Source: Lachnospiraceae bacterium UBA1778
Lineage (GTDB): Bacteria; Bacillota; Clostridia; Lachnospirales; Lachnospiraceae
Direction of reading: 5' to 3'
NCBI GenBank assembly: GCA_002315255.1
Contig: DCGM01000109.1
Span: 184-5,199 of the forward strand
DNA: 5,016 bases
In this document: one piece after another, positions 1 to 5,016 of the stretch
Numbering within the stretch: the first letter of the stretch is position 1
Layout of the letters: every line of letters begins with the position of its first letter
The notes under the pieces: generated by a model
Seen by the model: the letters and a program-made list of their open reading frames with translations, nothing else
Told to the model about the DNA's origin: nothing
The model's database searches: none
Program-made: the position numbers and the translations under genes

Positions 1-43
1 ATGCATATTTGAACGTTTGCCGGTCACACAGATACGGTATAGA

Positions 44-92
44 GCCTTTTCACAGGCGCCGGTTCGGGACTCGGCGGGCAGAAACAGCTGCC
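44..92. other. three adjacent short hairpins in the flank downstream of the aldo/keto reductase
   Basis: The bases beyond the reductase stop codon hold no supportable gene. They contain three back-to-back inverted repeats: GCCT (44-47) with AGGC (54-57), CGCCG (57-61) with CGGCG (72-76), and GGCAG (77-81) with CTGCC (88-92). The first two arms share base 57, so those two stems cannot both form fully. This could be a structured 3' untranslated region, or terminator material between the reductase and a gene ending left of the window. The inverted repeats are directly visible; the role is inferred. Confidence 0.4.
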
Positions 93-96
93 TTTT
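77..96 (+). terminator. possible weak intrinsic terminator for a plus-strand gene to the left
   Basis: A 5-bp GC-rich stem, GGCAG/CTGCC, with a 6-base loop is followed directly by TTTT on the plus strand. This resembles a short Rho-independent terminator for rightward transcription entering the window, which would converge on the reductase. On the minus strand the same stem has no T tract after it, so it is not a good terminator for the reductase. The stem and T run are both short, so the call is tentative. Confidence 0.3.
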
Positions 97-106
97 CCAT
101 AAGCAG

Positions 107-1108
107 TTAGATCTGATACAGCCGGTCGATCTCTTCCTGCGGGATAACCGCTTCTGCGCTCTTAATCAGCTCGTCGACATGGTCTTCCTTCGTCGCGGTT
201 GCGAGGACAATTCCGGGAACCGGCCCCTGAAGGACAGAAGCTAAGAAGTAATCGAGCGGTTTTCGACCGGACTCTCTGCAGAGCTTTAAGACGGCTTCGA
301 TCCGGCGGTCGGTCGTCTCGGTTTTAAAGGTATCACGCGCGAAGTCGGAGCATTTTTCCGGGTGGCCGGAAGCCATCGTGGTCAGATAACCGCTCGCGAG
401 TACGCTCCAGGCGAGGACCGGCAGCTTCGACTTCTGATACCAGGCGACATTGTGCGAACCGAGATATTCGGTGGCGTCCATCGTAATCATGGCGTCGTTC
501 GGCTTCGCGAGGCAGTAATTGATCTGCGAAGAAAGGAAGCCGTGATAGCCGTGCGCCTTTGCATAAGCCGCCGCTTCGTCGAGCCGCGCGGTCGTCCAGT
601 TTGAGGCGCCGTAGCTTAAAATATTTCCTTTTTCGAGCTGGTGCTCCAGCATGTCGAGAAGTTCAGAAACGGGGACAGACGCATTGTCGCGGTGGAGCAT
701 CCAATGATCGATCCGGTCGGTGCGGAGCGTGCGGAGACTATGCTCAATGTCTTCCGCGATGCAGGGCGCATTGACGCGGGTCCGCTTCGGAACGCCGGCC
801 CGAATCTCCTCCGGAGTTCCGTTTTTCATCTCTTCCGCGAAGGCGTGGCAGCCCTTCGTGATCAATGTGACTTCATTCCGGACGCCGCGGGATTCTACCC
901 ATTTACCGACCGTTTCCTCACTGAGGGAACGGTTTTCTCTATTAAATGCGCCGTAAATGCGGGCTGTATCGATTGAACGCCCGCCGCCCGCATAGTAGCG
1001 GTCGAAAAGGCGGAACGAGGAGGCTTCGTCATTGGCCGTGCCGATTTTAGTCGTGCCGAAGGTGAAAGCGCTGAGACGGATATTATCGGATAATGAAACT
1101 GATTTCAT
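107..1108 (-). CDS. aldo/keto reductase, NAD(P)H-dependent, complete
   Basis: This 333-residue protein belongs to the aldo/keto reductase family (PF00248): cytoplasmic TIM-barrel enzymes that reduce aldehydes and ketones with NAD(P)H. The catalytic tetrad is intact. Asp47 and Tyr52 lie in SIDTARIYG, Lys85 in LITKG and His139 in MLHRD. Other family signatures are YGASNW near residues 166-171, the QINYCL strand near 195-200, LAWSVLASGYL near 232-242, and a C-terminal cofactor-loop-like stretch, GIVLATATKEDHVDEL, near 299-314. The length is normal for the family, and no signal peptide or membrane segment is seen. The ATG is supported by AAAGGAG seven bases upstream. The gene is divergent from rnf and has no visible operon partner. 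The substrate and cofactor preference cannot be read from sequence, so no symbol is given. Confidence 0.93.
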   Translation of the reverse strand: MKSVSLSDNIRLSAFTFGTTKIGTANDEASSFRLFDRYYAGGGRSIDTARIYGAFNRENRSLSEETVGKWVESRGVRNEVTLITKGCHAFAEEMKNGTPEEIRAGVPKRTRVNAPCIAEDIEHSLRTLRTDRIDHWMLHRDNASVPVSELLDMLEHQLEKGNILSYGASNWTTARLDEAAAYAKAHGYHGFLSSQINYCLAKPNDAMITMDATEYLGSHNVAWYQKSKLPVLAWSVLASGYLTTMASGHPEKCSDFARDTFKTETTDRRIEAVLKLCRESGRKPLDYFLASVLQGPVPGIVLATATKEDHVDELIKSAEAVIPQEEIDRLYQI

Positions 1109-1115
1109 GGAAAGG

Positions 1116-1122
1116 CTCCTTT
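1116..1122 (-). promoter_or_regulatory. ribosome binding site of the aldo/keto reductase
   Basis: On the minus strand the sequence is AAAGGAG, seven bases before the ATG at 1108. It is a strong match to the anti-Shine-Dalgarno sequence and fixes the start codon. Confidence 0.8.
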
Positions 1123-1161
1123 CGGGTAAGCGGTTGACTCGCAGAAGAATCAGAGGACCGC

Positions 1162-1175
1162 TTGATTCGGATCAG
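1162..1175. promoter_or_regulatory. FNR-box-like palindrome, imperfect copy
   Basis: TTGAT-TCGG-ATCAG matches the FNR/ANR-type consensus TTGAT-N4-ATCAA at nine of ten defined positions. It sits in repeat copy 1, exactly 36 bp from the perfect site in copy 2. Whether a CRP/FNR-family regulator binds here is inference. Confidence 0.3.
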
Positions 1176-1197
1176 CTGATCAAAATCGGAGGACCTC

Positions 1198-1211
1198 TTG
1201 ATTCGAATCAA
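1198..1211. promoter_or_regulatory. FNR-box-like palindrome, perfect consensus
   Basis: TTGATTCGAATCAA is a perfect 14-bp palindrome and matches TTGAT-N4-ATCAA at every defined position. That motif is the known binding site of FNR/ANR-type members of the CRP/FNR family. It lies between the reductase start codon and the candidate reductase promoter. A bound regulator there would sit downstream of the predicted start of transcription and so would more likely repress. The motif is certain; the identity of any binding protein is not, because many Bacillota regulators of this family prefer other sites. Confidence 0.4.
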
Positions 1212-1258
1212 CTGATCAAAATCGGAGGACCTCTGCTAAGTAAACAGCATCTGCTTTT

Positions 1259-1286
1259 ATCTTAACATAAAAGCTTTAAAGGTAAA
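1259..1286 (-). promoter_or_regulatory. candidate promoter of the aldo/keto reductase
   Basis: On the minus strand, TTTACC (1281-1286) could be the -35 and TAAGAT (1259-1264) the -10, with a 16-bp spacer in AT-rich DNA. This predicts transcription starting near 1252 and a leader of about 145 bases containing the 36-bp repeats. Both boxes match consensus only moderately, and no better pair was found closer to the gene. Confidence 0.35.
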
Positions 1287-1291
1287 TTGAA

Positions 1292-1337
1292 AAAGAAGTT
1301 GATTTTCTGCAAAGAATTGCGGAAAATCAACTTTTTT
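1292..1337. terminator. long hairpin with T tracts on both sides, possible bidirectional terminator
   Basis: Bases 1292-1312 pair with 1317-1337 around a 4-base loop (AGAA). The core of 12 perfect pairs is AAGTTGATTTTC (1296-1307) with GAAAATCAACTT (1322-1333). The two remaining irregular positions (1295/1334 and 1308/1321) are G-U pairs in plus-strand RNA but A/C mismatches in minus-strand RNA. T tracts follow the core stem in both directions: TTTT at 1334-1337 on plus and CTTTTT on minus. The stem is AT-rich for a terminator. It lies upstream of the rnf promoter, so it is not an rnf attenuator. It may insulate the two divergent units from readthrough or end an antisense transcript. Confidence 0.5.
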
Positions 1338-1400
1338 ATAGGACGGCACGACGGAAAAACCACAAAATCTTTGTTAAAAAATAGACTTATGCCCAACCCC

Positions 1401-1429
1401 TTGTATTTACTCCTGAATGATTTTATAAT
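1401..1429 (+). promoter_or_regulatory. promoter of the rnf operon, housekeeping sigma type
   Basis: The -35 TTGTAT (1401-1406) and the perfect -10 TATAAT (1424-1429) are separated by the ideal 17 bp. Transcription would start near 1436, giving a leader of about 70 bases before rnfC. This is the best promoter match in the window, and its position and direction fit the operon. Confidence 0.75.
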
Positions 1430-1437
1430 ACCTTTCA

Positions 1438-1462
1438 GGACAGTCTGCGTGCAGAACTGTCC
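1438..1462 (+). promoter_or_regulatory. stem-loop at the predicted 5' end of the rnf transcript
   Basis: GGACAGT (1438-1444) pairs perfectly with ACTGTCC (1456-1462). An inner CTG/CAG extension (1445-1447 with 1452-1454) leaves a small loop and one bulged A (1455). It starts within a few bases of the predicted transcription start. It could stabilise the mRNA 5' end, or as DNA be an operator dyad overlapping the start site. The bases after it are T-rich but interrupted, so it is a poor terminator. Confidence 0.5.
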
Positions 1463-1493
1463 GTCCATTTGTTCTTGATTTATTAGATTTTTG

Positions 1494-1499
1494 AAGGAG
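1494..1499 (+). promoter_or_regulatory. ribosome binding site that sets the rnfC start
   Basis: AAGGAG lies six bases before the GTG at 1506. It overlaps the coding bases that an upstream TTG (1491) start would use, and that TTG has no ribosome binding site of its own. The GTG start is therefore preferred. Confidence 0.8.
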
Positions 1500-1505
1500 A
1501 GAGAA

Positions 1506-2807
1506 GTGGCAGTAAAGGTTTTACAAAGTATCCACGTGCCGCATCGGAAGAATACGGAAGAGATGGCGCCTGTCCGTTTTGACAGCGTGAAAACCGTCAT
1601 CATTCCGATGGCCATGCACATTGGCGCGCCGGCGAAGCCCGTCGTGAAACCCGGCGACAGCGTGAAAGTCGGAACGCTGATCGGCGAGGCGGGCGGTTTT
1701 GTTTCGGCACCGATCCATTCGTCCGTATCGGGAACGGTGAAAAAGATTGACGATATCCTGCTTTCGAGCGGAAGCACCTGTCCTGCGGTGGTCATTGAAA
1801 GCGACGGAAATATGACACCGGACGAAAGCATAAAGGCGCCCGAAATCACCGATTTTGACTCGTTTATCAATGCAGTCCGCGCAAGCGGCGCAGTCGGTTT
1901 AGGCGGCGCAGGCTTCCCGACCGCAGTCAAGCTGAAGGTGGACCCGGAGAGGGTAGAGTATATCCTGATCAACGGTGCGGAATGCGAGCCGTATATCACT
2001 TCCGATACGCACACGATGGTCGATAACCCGGACCGGATGTATACCGCGCTTGCTATGCTGAAGCGGTTCTATCCGAAGGCCCATATCATTATCGGCATTG
2101 AGAATAATAAGAAAAAAGCGATCAGCGTAATGCGCCGCTATTCGGACAATGTTGAAAACTGCGACGTTTGCGCATTGCCGGCATCCTACCCGCAGGGCGG
2201 CGAGAAAGTGCTGATTTATAATACGACCGGCCGCATTGTGCCGGAAGGAAAACTCCCGATTGATGCGGGCTGTATCGTCTTAAATGCAACCACGCTTTCC
2301 TTTATCGGAAAATATCTGATGACCGGAATTCCGCTCGTCACGAAATGCGTGACGGTTGACGGATCGGCGGTGAAGAATCCGCAGAACGTCATCGCACGGA
2401 TCGGAACGCCGGCGAAGGATATCGTCGAGTTCTTAGGCGGCTTTAAGGAAGAACCGAAGAAGGCGCTTTACGGCGGTCCGATGATGGGAATCAGCATGCC
2501 GGACTTAGAGCAGCCGGTGCTGAAGAATACGAACGCTATGCTGTTCTTCGACGAGAAGGGCTGCCGCGTGCCGGAGCCGTCGGCGTGCATCCGCTGCGGA
2601 AGCTGCATTGATGCGTGCCCGATGAATCTGATGCCGACAGAGCTGGAGCATGCGCGTGTCAATCACGATATCGAGCGCTTAAAGGCGCTTAAAATAAACC
2701 TTTGTATGGAATGCGGTTCCTGCTCCTTCGTCTGTCCGGCGAAGCGGAACCTGGTGGAAAGCCATAAGCTGGCGAAGCTTTATCTGCGGGAGGCGAGTGC
2801 GAAATGA
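1506..2807 (+). CDS. rnfC: RnfC, NADH-side subunit of the Rnf ferredoxin:NAD+ oxidoreductase complex
   Basis: RnfC is a peripheral subunit on the cytoplasmic face that exchanges electrons with NAD+/NADH through FMN. From the GTG start the protein is 433 residues, the usual size for clostridial RnfC and without the long C-terminal extension of E. coli RsxC. An N-terminal barrel-like domain (about 1-100) comes first. Next is the complex-I 51-kDa-like nucleotide/FMN domain, with glycine-rich GLGGAGFPT (131-139) and NGAECEPY (156-163). After an SLBB-like region there are two 4Fe-4S motifs of form CxxCxxCxxxCP: Cys361, 364, 367, 371 and Cys400, 403, 406, 410. All eight cysteines are present. It is the first gene of the operon, and its stop overlaps the rnfD start as ATGA. 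No membrane segments are expected or seen. The identification is secure. Confidence 0.96.
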   Translation: MAVKVLQSIHVPHRKNTEEMAPVRFDSVKTVIIPMAMHIGAPAKPVVKPGDSVKVGTLIGEAGGFVSAPIHSSVSGTVKKIDDILLSSGSTCPAVVIESDGNMTPDESIKAPEITDFDSFINAVRASGAVGLGGAGFPTAVKLKVDPERVEYILINGAECEPYITSDTHTMVDNPDRMYTALAMLKRFYPKAHIIIGIENNKKKAISVMRRYSDNVENCDVCALPASYPQGGEKVLIYNTTGRIVPEGKLPIDAGCIVLNATTLSFIGKYLMTGIPLVTKCVTVDGSAVKNPQNVIARIGTPAKDIVEFLGGFKEEPKKALYGGPMMGISMPDLEQPVLKNTNAMLFFDEKGCRVPEPSACIRCGSCIDACPMNLMPTELEHARVNHDIERLKALKINLCMECGSCSFVCPAKRNLVESHKLAKLYLREASAK

Positions 2808-3751
2808 GTAAACTGACTTTAAGCGTTTCACCGCATATCCGTTCCTCGCGTACGACGCGTTCCGTCATGTTGGAAGTGATCATCGCGCTCCTTCCGGCGA
2901 CGATTGCCGGCGTTGTCCTGTATGGCTTCAGGGCGCTTCTTCTGTGTGTGATTTCGTGCTGCGCCTGTGTCCTTTTTGAGTTTGTTTATGAGAAAATCGT
3001 CAAGCTTCCGGTCACGATCGGGGATCTTTCCGCTGTCGTCACAGGACTCCTTCTCGCGCTCAATGTGCCGCCCGGACTCCCGGTCTGGATGCTCATTATC
3101 GGAGACCTGTTCGCCATCGTCGTCGCGAAGATGCTCTTTGGCGGCCTCGGCTGTAACTTTATGAATCCGGCCATGGTCGGACGTATCGTCATGATGTTCT
3201 CGTTTACGGCCGCGATGACTACCTTTACGCCCCCGCAGGGGACGGTCGACGCATTGTCATCGGCGACTCCGCTCGCGGTGATGGACACGCTCTCCTGGGC
3301 GAATTTTAAAGACCTTTTCTTCGGTCTCCACAGCGGTGTTATCGGTGAATCCTGTGTCGCAGCGCTTCTTCTCGGCGGCATCTATCTCTGCATCCGGAAG
3401 ATCATCAAACCGATTATTCCGCTTTGCTTTATCGGCTCCTGCATCCTGTTCTCGTTCCTGTTCGGAGGCACGCAGCCGGTTCTTTCCGCGTTTGCAGGCG
3501 GCCTTTTCTTAGGCGCAATCTTCATGGCGACGGATTATGTGACGAGCCCGATCACGAACTGGGGGAAAGCGATTTTCGGCGTGTTCTGCGGCTTTATTAC
3601 AGCCGTGATCCGCGTCTTCGGAAATTACACGGAAGGCATTACATTTGCGATTATTTTAGGGAATATTTTAGTCCCGTATATCAATGACCTCACCCGGAAA
3701 AAGGCGCTTGGCGGGATTTATACGAAGCCGGGAAAGGAGGCCGCGAAATGA
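2804..3751 (+). CDS. rnfD: RnfD, membrane subunit with covalent FMN
   Basis: This 315-residue integral membrane protein of the NqrB/RnfD family has roughly eight to ten hydrophobic segments. Family signatures are LNVPPGLPVWM (86-96), GGLGCNFMNPAMVGR (113-127) and ATDYVTSP (242-249). The expected covalent-FMN site is Thr155 in SSATPL (152-157). The family consensus there is [S/T]GAT, so the glycine is replaced by serine. RnfD helps carry electrons across the membrane in step with ion export. The start ATG overlaps the rnfC stop by 4 bp, and GGGAGG (2788-2793) lies ten bases upstream, so translation is probably coupled. Length is normal and no frame disruption is seen. Confidence 0.95.
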   Translation: MSKLTLSVSPHIRSSRTTRSVMLEVIIALLPATIAGVVLYGFRALLLCVISCCACVLFEFVYEKIVKLPVTIGDLSAVVTGLLLALNVPPGLPVWMLIIGDLFAIVVAKMLFGGLGCNFMNPAMVGRIVMMFSFTAAMTTFTPPQGTVDALSSATPLAVMDTLSWANFKDLFFGLHSGVIGESCVAALLLGGIYLCIRKIIKPIIPLCFIGSCILFSFLFGGTQPVLSAFAGGLFLGAIFMATDYVTSPITNWGKAIFGVFCGFITAVIRVFGNYTEGITFAIILGNILVPYINDLTRKKALGGIYTKPGKEAAK

Positions 3752-4326
3752 AAAAGCAGTCTGCTTTCTGGAAAGATATTGTAAAGCCGGTGCTCGTCCT
3801 CGTGGCGATCGGCCTCATTGCGGCGCTTCTTCTCGCGTATGTGAACTCTATTACCGCGCCGGTTATCGCGGAAAACGCGCGGATCGCGGCGGAACAGACC
3901 CGGATTTCGGTGCTCCCGGGGGCCGAGTCGTTTGCCGAATATGACGGCGATCTTTCCGGACTTGACGTGGAGAGCGTCTATATCGAGAATGCGGGGCGCG
4001 GCTATGTAATCACCTCTGTCCATAAAGGATATAAGGGCGATGTCCGCGTGACGGTCGGACTCGGCTCAGACGGAAAGATAGTCGGTATCGCGGCGGATGT
4101 TTCGACCGAAACCTCCGGTGTCGGCACGAAAGCGGGAGAGGACACTTACCTCGGCCGTTTTATGGGGCTTTCTACCGGCTGTGATTCTGTCGATATTATT
4201 TCCAATGCCACTTATTCGAGCTCAGCAGTGAAGAAAGGCGTCCAGGCCGTCCTGGCGGCTTATCAGACGCTGTTCACTCCATTATCGGATCCTGCCGATG
4301 AAGCCGGTGCGGCTTCGGAAAACTGA
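3748..4326 (+). CDS. rnfG: RnfG, membrane-anchored flavin subunit
   Basis: This 192-residue protein has a single N-terminal membrane anchor (about 12-32) followed by an extracytoplasmic FMN-binding domain (PF04205). Signatures are GYVITSVHKGYKGDVRV (85-101), ETSGVGTKAG (121-130) and the flavinylation region DIISNATYSS (149-158). Thr155 is the expected phosphoester-FMN residue, normally attached by ApbE. The motif reads SNAT where [S/T]GAT is usual. The C-terminus is a short acidic tail (about 180-192). The start is supported by a strong AAAGGAGG (3733-3740) seven bases upstream and overlaps the rnfD stop as ATGA. The subunit links flavin electron transfer on the outer face with RnfD. Confidence 0.95.
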   Translation: MKKQSAFWKDIVKPVLVLVAIGLIAALLLAYVNSITAPVIAENARIAAEQTRISVLPGAESFAEYDGDLSGLDVESVYIENAGRGYVITSVHKGYKGDVRVTVGLGSDGKIVGIAADVSTETSGVGTKAGEDTYLGRFMGLSTGCDSVDIISNATYSSSAVKKGVQAVLAAYQTLFTPLSDPADEAGAASEN

Positions 4327-4340
4327 GGAGGTGCCTGGAA

Positions 4341-5016
4341 ATGAAAGAGAAATTACGTATTTTCACAAACGGCATTTTTAAAGAGAATCCGGTGCTGATC
4401 CTCCTTCTGGGGTGCTGCTCGGTTCTCGCGATTTCGGTCACGGTTTCCGGTGCATTAGGCATGGGAATTGCATTGACATTCGTCCTCATCTGCTCGAATG
4501 TAGTGATCTCGCTCCTTCGGAAAATTATTCCGGACAAGGTCCGGATCCCCTGCTATATCGTTGTCATCGCGACGTTTGTCACGCTCGTCCAGATGCTCGT
4601 GCAGGCGTTTTTACCGGATTTATATGAGTCGCTCGGCATCTTTTTAGCGCTGATCGTCGTCAACTGTATCGTTCTCGGCCGCGCGGAGATGTTTGCAAGC
4701 AAGCATAACGTCCTCGACAGCTTCTTAGACGGCGCGGGCATGGGAATCGGCTATACGCTCGTCATCTGCGGAATCGCAGTCGTGCGTGAGCTTTTAGGTT
4801 CCGGCACGCTTTTCGGACTCCGGATTATTCCCGAAGGCTATCAGATCGGAATCATCACGCAGACGCCGGGCGGATTTATGATGTTCGGCTTTGCGATGGC
4901 ATTGCTCATTTTCCTGTTAGGGAAGAAGGGGAAGAAGTTCGATCCGCGAATCGGCTGCGACGGCGCCTGCGGAAACTGTAATTTAGGCTGTGAAAACCGG
5001 ATTACGGACAATGCGG
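4341..5016 (+). CDS. rnfE: RnfE, integral membrane subunit, cut by the window edge
   Basis: The frame is open from ATG 4341 to the end of the window (225 codons plus one base) with no stop. It encodes an NqrD/RnfE-family membrane protein with about six hydrophobic segments. The diagnostic motif VNCIVLGRAEMFAS holds Cys109, and Cys26 lies in LLLGCCSVLAIS. By homology these two cysteines join the matching pair of RnfA to bind an iron-sulfur centre within the membrane. The first motif differs from the usual LGLCP by having Ser after the Cys. After the last membrane segment comes a basic linker (GKKGKK, 194-199) and a cysteine cluster, Cys206, 210, 213 and 217. AGGAGG (4326-4331) overlaps the rnfG stop, nine bases upstream of the ATG. 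rnfA and rnfB should follow. Confidence 0.94.
   Translation, partial: MKEKLRIFTNGIFKENPVLILLLGCCSVLAISVTVSGALGMGIALTFVLICSNVVISLLRKIIPDKVRIPCYIVVIATFVTLVQMLVQAFLPDLYESLGIFLALIVVNCIVLGRAEMFASKHNVLDSFLDGAGMGIGYTLVICGIAVVRELLGSGTLFGLRIIPEGYQIGIITQTPGGFMMFGFAMALLIFLLGKKGKKFDPRIGCDGACGNCNLGCENRITDNA

Larger units (their letters stand above)
1153..1234. repeat. 36-bp tandem repeat, two full copies plus a partial third
   Basis: Copy 1 is 1153-1188, copy 2 is 1189-1224, and a partial third copy matches for 10 bases (1225-1234). The full copies agree at 33 of 36 positions; they differ at repeat positions 8, 18 and 23. Each unit starts GAGGACC and ends ATCAAAATCG. Copies 2 and 3 begin with the near-palindrome GAGGACCTC. 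Copy 1 holds the perfect 12-bp palindrome GATCAGCTGATC (1170-1181), and copy 2 holds the perfect 14-bp palindrome TTGATTCGAATCAA (1198-1211). There are no spacers, so this is not a CRISPR array. If the proposed reductase promoter is right, the repeats lie in the reductase mRNA leader. Confidence 0.9.
1109..1490. other. divergent intergenic control region between the reductase and rnfC
   Basis: This 382-base stretch has no convincing gene on either strand. Open frames crossing it lack ribosome binding sites and start inside, or run antisense to, the neighbouring genes. It is AT-rich from about 1240 onward, which contrasts with the flanking GC-rich coding DNA. It holds the control elements of both divergent transcription units: tandem repeats and palindromes nearer the reductase, a long hairpin in the middle, and the rnf promoter and leader at the right. 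These are listed separately. Confidence 0.85.

Noticed and set aside
57..76. tRNA T-arm, from GGTTCGGGAC between complementary arms
   Set aside because: No acceptor stem, anticodon arm or CCA end is present around it, and the stem and loop sizes do not fit a T-arm.
1..106. Minus-strand coding frame running off the left edge
   Set aside because: The frame is open, but it has no start codon with a ribosome binding site and shares its bases with the hairpin cluster. I recognise no protein family in it.
641..976. 111-codon plus-strand open frame
   Set aside because: It is antisense to the aldo/keto reductase, whose catalytic residues and ribosome binding site are clear.
1153..1234. Possible CRISPR array, since the repeat unit is 36 bp
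   Set aside because: The copies are directly abutting with no spacers, and no cas gene is in view.
1032..1265. Plus-strand open frame that translates the 36-bp repeat as a 12-residue peptide repeat
   Set aside because: It begins antisense inside the reductase and has no convincing ribosome binding site. Because 36 is a multiple of three and the unit is partly palindromic, both strands give similar DQLI-type peptides, which explains the apparent pattern. Two of the three differences between copies are synonymous in this frame, but that is too few to argue for coding.
1371..1390. Rex-type redox repressor site, from TTGTTAA upstream of the rnf promoter
   Set aside because: Only the left half-site matches. 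The expected right half, TTAACAA, is absent, so AT-rich chance similarity is enough to explain it.
1438..1480. Intrinsic terminator or attenuator in the rnf leader
   Set aside because: The stem is good, but the following bases are an interrupted mix and not a T run, so termination is unlikely.
1262..2014. 250-codon minus-strand open frame across the rnf promoter and rnfC
   Set aside because: It lies antisense to the secure rnfC gene and extends through promoter and hairpin DNA. No family motif is seen in its translation.

Overview
The window looks like chromosome from an anaerobic Bacillota, most likely Clostridia. The reasons are the rnf gene order C-D-G-E, which is the clostridial arrangement, the strong AGGAGG-type ribosome binding sites, the ATGA gene overlaps and the moderately GC-rich codon use. 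The genus cannot be set from what is visible.

Layout: bases 1-106 are non-coding and hold three short hairpins in a row. Bases 107-1108 (minus strand) encode a complete aldo/keto reductase with an intact catalytic tetrad. Bases 1109-1490 are a 382-base divergent intergenic region. From left to right it contains the reductase ribosome binding site, a 36-bp tandem repeat carrying FNR-box-like palindromes (TTGAT-N4-ATCAA), a weak candidate promoter for the reductase, a long hairpin with T tracts on both sides, a near-consensus sigma-70-type promoter for the rnf operon, and a stem-loop at the predicted 5' end of the rnf transcript. Bases 1506-5016 hold rnfC, rnfD, rnfG and the first 225 codons of rnfE, all on the plus strand. 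They are tightly packed: 4-bp ATGA overlaps at C/D and D/G, and 14 bases between G and E. rnfA and rnfB are expected just past the right edge.

Function: Rnf is a membrane complex that passes electrons from reduced ferredoxin to NAD+ and uses the energy to export Na+ or H+. RnfC carries the NADH/FMN site and two 4Fe-4S clusters. RnfD and RnfG carry covalently bound FMN, and RnfE (with RnfA) carries cysteines for an intramembrane iron-sulfur centre. The divergent reductase is probably an NAD(P)H-dependent carbonyl reductase. A redox link between it and rnf is suggested only by position and by the FNR-like motifs.

The coding content is ordinary. The points most worth a second look are the repeat/FNR-like control region, the hairpin between the two divergent promoters, the four-cysteine tail on RnfE, and the off-consensus flavinylation motifs of RnfD and RnfG. 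I see no undescribed gene system.
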